Source: JAFAVZ01 sp036009105 (GTDB lineage Bacteria > Acidobacteriota > Thermoanaerobaculia > Gp7-AA8). Taken from it: a DNA stretch of 18,818 nucleotides. How positions within the stretch are numbered: the first letter of the stretch is position 1; the number at the start of each line of letters is the position of its first letter. The notes under the pieces are model-generated. The model worked only from the letters and a program-made list of their open reading frames with translations. It made no database searches and was not told the DNA's origin. Made by a program: the position numbers and the translations under genes. The DNA is taken from assembly GCA_036009105.1 (NCBI GenBank), contig DASYMJ010000083.1:1-18818 (forward strand). The letters run 5' to 3'. This document shows, in pieces, positions 14,713 through 18,818 of this stretch.

Positions 14713-14991
14713 ATGGCTGTTGAGCGCGCACCAGGCGGGACGAGTCTCATCGACGTCCTCGATCGTATTCTCGACAAGGGCATCGTCGTCGACGCGTGGG
14801 TGAGAATCTCGCTGGTGGGCATCGACCTGATCACGGTCGAGGCTCGCGTCGTCATCGCATCGATCGATACTTACCTGAAGTACGCGGAGGCGGTCGGCAT
14901 CACCTCCACGGTCGCGCGTCCGGCCCTCGGCGAAGGCAGCGGCACGGGCACGGGCAGCGCTACCGGCACACCGACCGGCGTGACGCGCTGA
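14713..14991 (+). CDS. gvpA: Gas vesicle main shell protein GvpA
   Basis: 92 aa, ATG at 14713 with a purine-rich AGAGGAAAGG about 10 bp upstream. The core is near-canonical GvpA: SLIDVLDRILDKGIVVDAWV, RISLVGIDLITVEARVVIAS, then TYLKYAEAVGIT (together about 11-65). These form the helix-strand-strand-helix subunit whose helical ribs make the hydrophobic gas vesicle wall. The tail (about 66-92) is low-complexity Gly/Thr/Ser (GEGSGTGTGSATGTPTGVTR), unlike the short tails of most GvpA. gvpA is last in the operon, 3 bp after gvpJ; in many clusters it is first and strongly transcribed. Confidence 0.96.
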   Translation: MAVERAPGGTSLIDVLDRILDKGIVVDAWVRISLVGIDLITVEARVVIASIDTYLKYAEAVGITSTVARPALGEGSGTGTGSATGTPTGVTR

Positions 14992-15007
14992 GGAAATGAA
15001 CGATAAG

Positions 15008-15034
15008 GGGCCGGCTGAGAGCCGGCCCTACATT
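15008..15034. repeat. REP-like hairpin unit between convergent genes
   Basis: 27 bp identical to the right arm of the inverted repeat at 8881-8908. It folds as GGGCCGGCT (15008-15016), loop GAG, AGCCGGCCC (15020-15028). It sits 16 bp after the gvpA stop, and its last base is the first base of the peptidase stop triplet (15034). It could attenuate or terminate transcription from both sides or protect 3' ends, although no strong U-tract follows. Confidence 0.85.
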
Positions 15035-17055
15035 CATTTCTTCACGTATTGATCGAACCAGTCGCCCACCGTCTCGTACCAGAGCTTCGAGTTCTGGGGC
15101 TTGAGCACCCAGTGGCCCTCGTCGGGGAAGTACAGCATCTTCGACGGCACGCCGCGCCGCTGCAGGGCCGTGAACAGCTCCAGCCCCTGGTTGATCGGCA
15201 CCCGGAAGTCGAGCTCGCCGTGCGTCACCAGCGTCGGCGTCTTGAAGTTCTTCACGAACTTGTTCGGAGACCACTTCTCGTACAGCTCGGGGTTGTCCCA
15301 CGGATTGCCGCCGAACTCCCACTCCGGGAACCAGAGCTCCTCCGTCACGCCGTACATCGACTCCAGGTCGTACACGCCGGCATGCGACACCAGCGCCTTG
15401 AAACGGTCGCTGTGGCCGAGGATCCAGTCGACCATGTAGCCGCCGTAGGAGCCGCCGGCGGCGCCGAGGCGTGAGGGGTCGACCCAGGGCATGGCGGTGA
15501 GGTTGTCCACGCCGTTCATGATGTCGGTGTAGACGCGGCCGCCCCAGTCGCGGGAGATCTCCTCCACGAACTTCTGCCCGTAGCCGCTCGAGCCGCGGGG
15601 GTTCGGCATGAGGATGACGTAGCCCTTCGCGGCGAACAACTGCGGGTTCCAGCGGTACGACCACTGGTCGCTCCACGCCCCCTGCGGGCCGCCGTGGATG
15701 AGGACGAGCAGCGGGTACTTTTTCGTCGCGTCGAAGTTGGGCGGCTTCACGGTCAGGGCCTGCACCTGCGTGTTGTCCGCTCCGGCGTACCAGATGTCGC
15801 CCGTCTCGCCGAGCCGGAGCGAAGCGAGGAGCGCATCGTTCTCGTGGGTGAGCTGTTTCGCCGCACCGCTCCTCGTCAGCGACCAGATGTCGGCCGGCCG
15901 GGTGAGGGAGGAGCGGCTGAAGTAGAGCGTCTGGCCGTCCTTGCTGACCGTGAGGGCGTCGGCCGAGGCTTCGTCCCACAGCTTGTGGTACTCGCCGCCC
16001 ATGGTCGTCTCGTAGATGGCGACCTTCGACTTCTCGGGGGCGGTGAAGTAGATCGACTTGCTGTCCGGCGCCCAGGCGAAGGACTCGATCCAGTCCGGGA
16101 AATTCGGGGCGAGGCGGGTGGACTGGCCGGTCGCGCGGTTGTAGACCCACAGCTCCCACAGGTCCGACTCGTAGCCGGCGCGCGCCTGCGAGCGGTAGGC
16201 GATGAGCTTCCCATCCGGCGAGTAGCGCGGGCTGGTGTCCGCCCCCTTGCGCGAGGTGATGCGGCGGATCTGCTGCTTGCCGCTGGCGACCGGCGTGATG
16301 AAGAGATCGGAGTTGGTGGAGACCTCCGGCCGATCCTCCGTGTCGCGGGCGAAGACCAGTTCCGTGGCACCAGGCGAGATGTCGAACTCGTCGCCGCCGC
16401 CGACGGAGAAGGGGGGCGCGTCGAACGCGCCGGGGGTGAGGTCGCGCGGCGTGCCGTTGATCGGCTGGAGGAGGATGTGGGTGCGGGTCGGCGCCTGCCA
16501 GGCCTTCCAGTGGCGGTACATCAGGCTGTCCAGCACCCGGGCATGCGTCGGCTTCGCCTGCGCGGCGGCGTCCTTCGCGCTGACGCATTCCGGATCGACG
16601 CCGCAGTCCGGGTAGATGTCGGAGACGACGAGGAGGGCCAGGGCATCCGGCGTCCATTTCAAGGTGGAGGCGCCGCCCGGCAGGTCGGGCAGCTTCCTCT
16701 GCGTGCCGCTGGCGACGTAGTAGAGCCAGATCTGCTTCGAGTCGCCGCTCTGGTCGGAGAGGTAGGCGATGGTCTTGCTGTCCGGCGACCAGACCGGGCC
16801 TTCGTCCTGCTTGGAGCCCTCGCTGATCTTCTTCGGTTCGCCGCCCGCCGCCGGCATGAGGTAAATGGCGCTGCGGCGGTAGTTCGTCTTCATGTCGATG
16901 GTGCTCGCGTCGTAGGCGATCCACCTGCCGTCCGGCGAGAGCTGCGGCGCGCCGATGCGGCGGATGGCCGCCAGATCGGTGAAGGTCATGGTGTGGGTCT
17001 GGGCCAGCGCCGTGGCGGCGGTGAGGAACAGTGCTGCTGCGATCAGTTTTTTCAT
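15034..17055 (-). CDS. Secreted S9 family (prolyl oligopeptidase-type) serine peptidase
   Basis: 673 aa. The signal peptide is residues 1-18 (MKKLIAAALFLTAATALA, then QTHTM). Residues about 25-410 form a TolB/WD40-like seven-bladed propeller with repeated SPDGK-type turns (SPDGRWIAYDAS, SPDGKLIAYRSQ). The C-terminal alpha/beta-hydrolase domain carries the triad: Ser536 in GGSYGGYM, Asp616 in GELDFRVPIN and His648 in DEGHWVL. All catalytic residues are intact and length is typical of DPP4/acylaminoacyl-peptidase-like S9 enzymes, so it probably cleaves peptides in the periplasm or outside the cell. Its ATG overlaps the stop of the upstream membrane protein by four bases, so the two form an operon. 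Confidence 0.95.
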   Translation of the reverse strand: MKKLIAAALFLTAATALAQTHTMTFTDLAAIRRIGAPQLSPDGRWIAYDASTIDMKTNYRRSAIYLMPAAGGEPKKISEGSKQDEGPVWSPDSKTIAYLSDQSGDSKQIWLYYVASGTQRKLPDLPGGASTLKWTPDALALLVVSDIYPDCGVDPECVSAKDAAAQAKPTHARVLDSLMYRHWKAWQAPTRTHILLQPINGTPRDLTPGAFDAPPFSVGGGDEFDISPGATELVFARDTEDRPEVSTNSDLFITPVASGKQQIRRITSRKGADTSPRYSPDGKLIAYRSQARAGYESDLWELWVYNRATGQSTRLAPNFPDWIESFAWAPDSKSIYFTAPEKSKVAIYETTMGGEYHKLWDEASADALTVSKDGQTLYFSRSSLTRPADIWSLTRSGAAKQLTHENDALLASLRLGETGDIWYAGADNTQVQALTVKPPNFDATKKYPLLVLIHGGPQGAWSDQWSYRWNPQLFAAKGYVILMPNPRGSSGYGQKFVEEISRDWGGRVYTDIMNGVDNLTAMPWVDPSRLGAAGGSYGGYMVDWILGHSDRFKALVSHAGVYDLESMYGVTEELWFPEWEFGGNPWDNPELYEKWSPNKFVKNFKTPTLVTHGELDFRVPINQGLELFTALQRRGVPSKMLYFPDEGHWVLKPQNSKLWYETVGDWFDQYVKK

Positions 17056-18611
17056 CGTATGTATCCCAGCGATCGAAGGTTCTGGTAGTACTCCTCGTTG
17101 ACTTTGGTCGGCGGCGCCGCGGTGGCACGGACGCCGTAAGAATCGATTCTCGGCAGCTCCTGGGTCAGCGCCCGGCCCGGCATCTCGCGCGAGGGCGGAA
17201 AGCCCATGAGGGCGAGCGCGGTCGGCGCCACATCGAAAAGCGAGACGGAGGGCCGGCTCTCCAGCCGCCCCGTGTACGCAAGCACGCCATTGCCTGCCAG
17301 CAGCACTTCATACCCTTTGCCGCGTATGGCCGTCACCGTGGCCTCCACGCCATCCAGCGCCCGCACAGACGAAGCCAACCTCGCGGCCGGCTGCAGATCC
17401 AGCCGGTTCAGGATCACCTCAAGGGCCGGGAGGTAGGCGGTGACGAAGCGCGGCTGGTCGGCGTCGATGGCCGCCAGCACGCGCTTCGCAGCCAGCTGAT
17501 CCACGCGCAACGCATCGCCCCTCGCGGCGGTGAAGATGGCCTCCTGGCTGTCGGTGGTCCACCAGTTCACCGCCGCGCTGGGCAGGCCGCGCGCGGCGAA
17601 CAGCTCCCAGACGTAGTCGCGTCGGCGCACCGTGGGCGGCAGCGGCTGCCGCCGGGCCAGGCCGACCGCCTCTGCCACGCCGTGCAGCATGAAGTCGACG
17701 CGGGAGACGCTCTGGAGCACATGCGTCCCGCCTTGGAACCGCACCCCCTCGATGGCCCGCACGCCGTGCAGTTCCGTCGGGACGCCGGTGCCGACCGAGG
17801 CCCAGCGCTCGGTGGTCGACTCGGCCGGGAGGTCGCGGGCGGCGATTGCCGTAGCGAAGAGGGCGTTGAGGGCGGGCCGCGAGCGGAAGATGTCGTTCGT
17901 CAGCCCGTCCACCGCGATCAGCGCCACGCGCGCGGTGGTGGGCGTGGTCACCACCTGGATGGGCGGGGGGGCGGGCCGCTCCTGCGAGGCGTAAGCGGGG
18001 ATGAACAGCAGAGCGAGCAGCACGGCGGCGGCGATCGTCATGGCCGCGCCGCGGGGACGCTGGTGGATGGCCGGCACCCGGTGCAGCTCGTAAATGGAGA
18101 AGGAGAGCAGGGCCGCGGAGACGACGAGGGTCGCCATCACGAAGAAGAAGACGATGAGGGCCAGCCCGGTGGCCAGCTCCCCAATCGACGGCGGCGCATC
18201 GAACCGGTACCACCAGACCGCGATGGGCACGGCCAGCAGTGCCGCGGCCACGAACGAGATCCCGAGCAATGCCCGCGGCGTATCGATGACGACCTCGGGG
18301 CGCACTTTGAGGATCAGGGCCAGCACGACCATGAAGAGAAAGGCGCCCGCCAGGCGGCCGGCGAAGTAGAGGCTGGTCAGCTCCAGCGTCTCCAGCGCGG
18401 AGAGCGGATGGTTCCGGAAGAGCATCACCGCCACCATCGGCAGCGCGCCGAAGAGGGCGAGCAGCGTGGCCGCCTTCAGCGCCACGGTGGCCAGCTCCGC
18501 CCAGAACGCGCGCGAGCTCCACGGATCGAGGGCGAACCAGCGCTCGATGCCGTGGCTCAGATAGCCGCGCTCACGGAGCTGCGCCCGGAGCTCGTCGACC
18601 GGTTGCGACAC
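17052..18611 (-). CDS. Membrane-anchored alkaline phosphatase-superfamily protein, probably a pseudoenzyme
   Basis: 519 aa if started at GTG 18611. Residues up to about 210 contain several transmembrane helices (LFGALPMVAVMLF, then LAGAFLFMVVLALIL, GLALIVFFFVMATLVVSAAL, IAAAVLLALLFIPAYAS). The rest resembles type I phosphodiesterase/alkaline phosphatase proteins: VALIAVDGL (Asp235), STTERWASVGTGVPTELHGV (nucleophile position Thr267), and SLFDVAPTALALMGFPPS near the end. Later metal ligands look lost: the D-x3-H site is E398...N402, and SDHG is AGNG (439-442). It ends SLGYIR. A TATACT at 18623-18618 (minus strand) lies just before the GTG, so the message may be nearly leaderless. The frame stays open upstream to the window edge, but that part reads like non-coding repeats. 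Confidence 0.75.
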   Translation of the reverse strand: MSQPVDELRAQLRERGYLSHGIERWFALDPWSSRAFWAELATVALKAATLLALFGALPMVAVMLFRNHPLSALETLELTSLYFAGRLAGAFLFMVVLALILKVRPEVVIDTPRALLGISFVAAALLAVPIAVWWYRFDAPPSIGELATGLALIVFFFVMATLVVSAALLSFSIYELHRVPAIHQRPRGAAMTIAAAVLLALLFIPAYASQERPAPPPIQVVTTPTTARVALIAVDGLTNDIFRSRPALNALFATAIAARDLPAESTTERWASVGTGVPTELHGVRAIEGVRFQGGTHVLQSVSRVDFMLHGVAEAVGLARRQPLPPTVRRRDYVWELFAARGLPSAAVNWWTTDSQEAIFTAARGDALRVDQLAAKRVLAAIDADQPRFVTAYLPALEVILNRLDLQPAARLASSVRALDGVEATVTAIRGKGYEVLLAGNGVLAYTGRLESRPSVSLFDVAPTALALMGFPPSREMPGRALTQELPRIDSYGVRATAAPPTKVNEEYYQNLRSLGYIR

Positions 18612-18818
18612 GCGCGGAGTATAGCGATCAGCAATCAACCCCCTCGCTGATCGCCGGTCGCCGATCGCCACAAAAACAGGAAAGGGCCGAGCCGCGGCCC
18701 TCGGAATATCGGTGACCAAGCCACGTTCTGAAACCAGCCGCACTCCCATGAACTCCACCACAACCGATTCGGGCGAGATTACGGGGCACGACCCGCTCGT
18801 GCCGAAGCGAAGCCGCTT
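18612..18818. other. Probable non-coding region with inverted repeat and leftward terminator-like hairpin
   Basis: This is 207 bp without a convincing gene. GCGATCAGC (18624-18632) and GCTGATCGC (18646-18654) form a 9-bp inverted repeat, followed by further GATCGC-like words. Read leftward, AGGGCCG-agccg-CGGCCCT (18701-18683) is a 7-bp hairpin followed by TTTCCTGTTTTT, like an intrinsic terminator for a transcript entering from the right. The 117 bp to the right of it could be a small RNA or a 3' UTR. A short rightward frame opens at ATG 18748 and leaves the window, but it has no clear ribosome site. Confidence 0.4.
18683..18701 (-). terminator. Candidate intrinsic terminator, leftward
   Basis: A 7-bp GC-rich stem (AGGGCCG with CGGCCCT) and a 5-nt loop are followed on the minus strand by a T-rich stretch TTTCCTGTTTTT. 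This would end a transcript coming from beyond the right edge, just upstream of the 17052-18611 gene. Confidence 0.45.

Noticed and set aside
14960..17128. Very long alternative leftward reading frame over the S9 peptidase gene
   Set aside because: It is Arg/Pro/Gly-rich shadow coding. The other frame encodes a peptidase with signal peptide and complete triad.
17031..18650. Long rightward reading frame opposite the AP-superfamily gene
   Set aside because: Composition is His/Arg/Gly-rich with no recognisable domain; the opposite strand has TM helices and family motifs.
18612..18761. N-terminal extension of the AP-superfamily protein to an ATG at 18761
   Set aside because: It reads through an inverted repeat, GATCGC-like words and a terminator-like hairpin, and gives residues unlike a membrane protein N-terminus. 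GTG at 18611 is preferred.
18748..18818. Start of a rightward gene running off the right edge
   Set aside because: Only 23 codons are visible, with no Shine-Dalgarno and no recognisable sequence; not enough to call.

Overview
The window is high-GC DNA, densely coding on both strands, with no rRNA, tRNA or CRISPR array that I can see. The most likely source is a Gram-negative soil or sediment bacterium. Acidobacteriota, or a neighbouring uncultured phylum, would fit because of the carboxypeptidase-regulatory-like secreted protein, the S9 peptidase, the AP-superfamily membrane protein ending in SLGYIR, and the dispersed palindromic repeats. That taxonomic guess is inference only.

Left part (1-6956), mostly minus strand. 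It holds a MacA/HlyD-type efflux adaptor (71-1234) divergent from a small secreted protein (1327-1722), then a Sel1-repeat protein (1726-2172). A poorly coding gap of about 430 bp (2173-2600) follows. Next is a leftward operon-like run of mutY, yceI-like gene and a large secreted propeller-like protein (6956 to 2601, gaps of 17 and 10 bp).

Centre (7001-14991), all plus strand: a gas vesicle locus. The order is gvpF - gvpG - ArsA/Get3-type tandem ATPase - [8-Cys secreted peptide - carboxypeptidase-regulatory-like protein - frameshifted PDZ protein] - second gvpF/L - short GvpA/J/M/S-family gene - third, short gvpF/L - gvpK - gvpJ - gvpA. Genes overlap or nearly abut, so this reads as one or a few operons, and the main shell gene gvpA comes last. 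No GvpN-type AAA+ ATPase, GvpO or GvpC is seen here. The only ATPase is the ArsA/Get3-like one, whose GTG start overlaps the gvpG stop. My best candidate for an undescribed system is therefore a gas vesicle assembly module built around an ArsA/Get3-like ATPase, possibly a carrier for the hydrophobic GvpA-family subunits.

That ATPase gene also carries an in-frame 71-bp perfect inverted repeat between its two halves. A third copy of the repeat unit lies at 15008-15034, between the convergent gvpA and the S9 peptidase gene.

Right part (15034-18818), minus strand: a translationally coupled pair. A membrane protein of the alkaline phosphatase superfamily that appears to have lost four metal ligands (17052-18611) precedes an intact secreted S9 prolyl-oligopeptidase-type peptidase (15034-17055). 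The last 200 bp look non-coding, with a hairpin plus T-tract resembling a leftward terminator.
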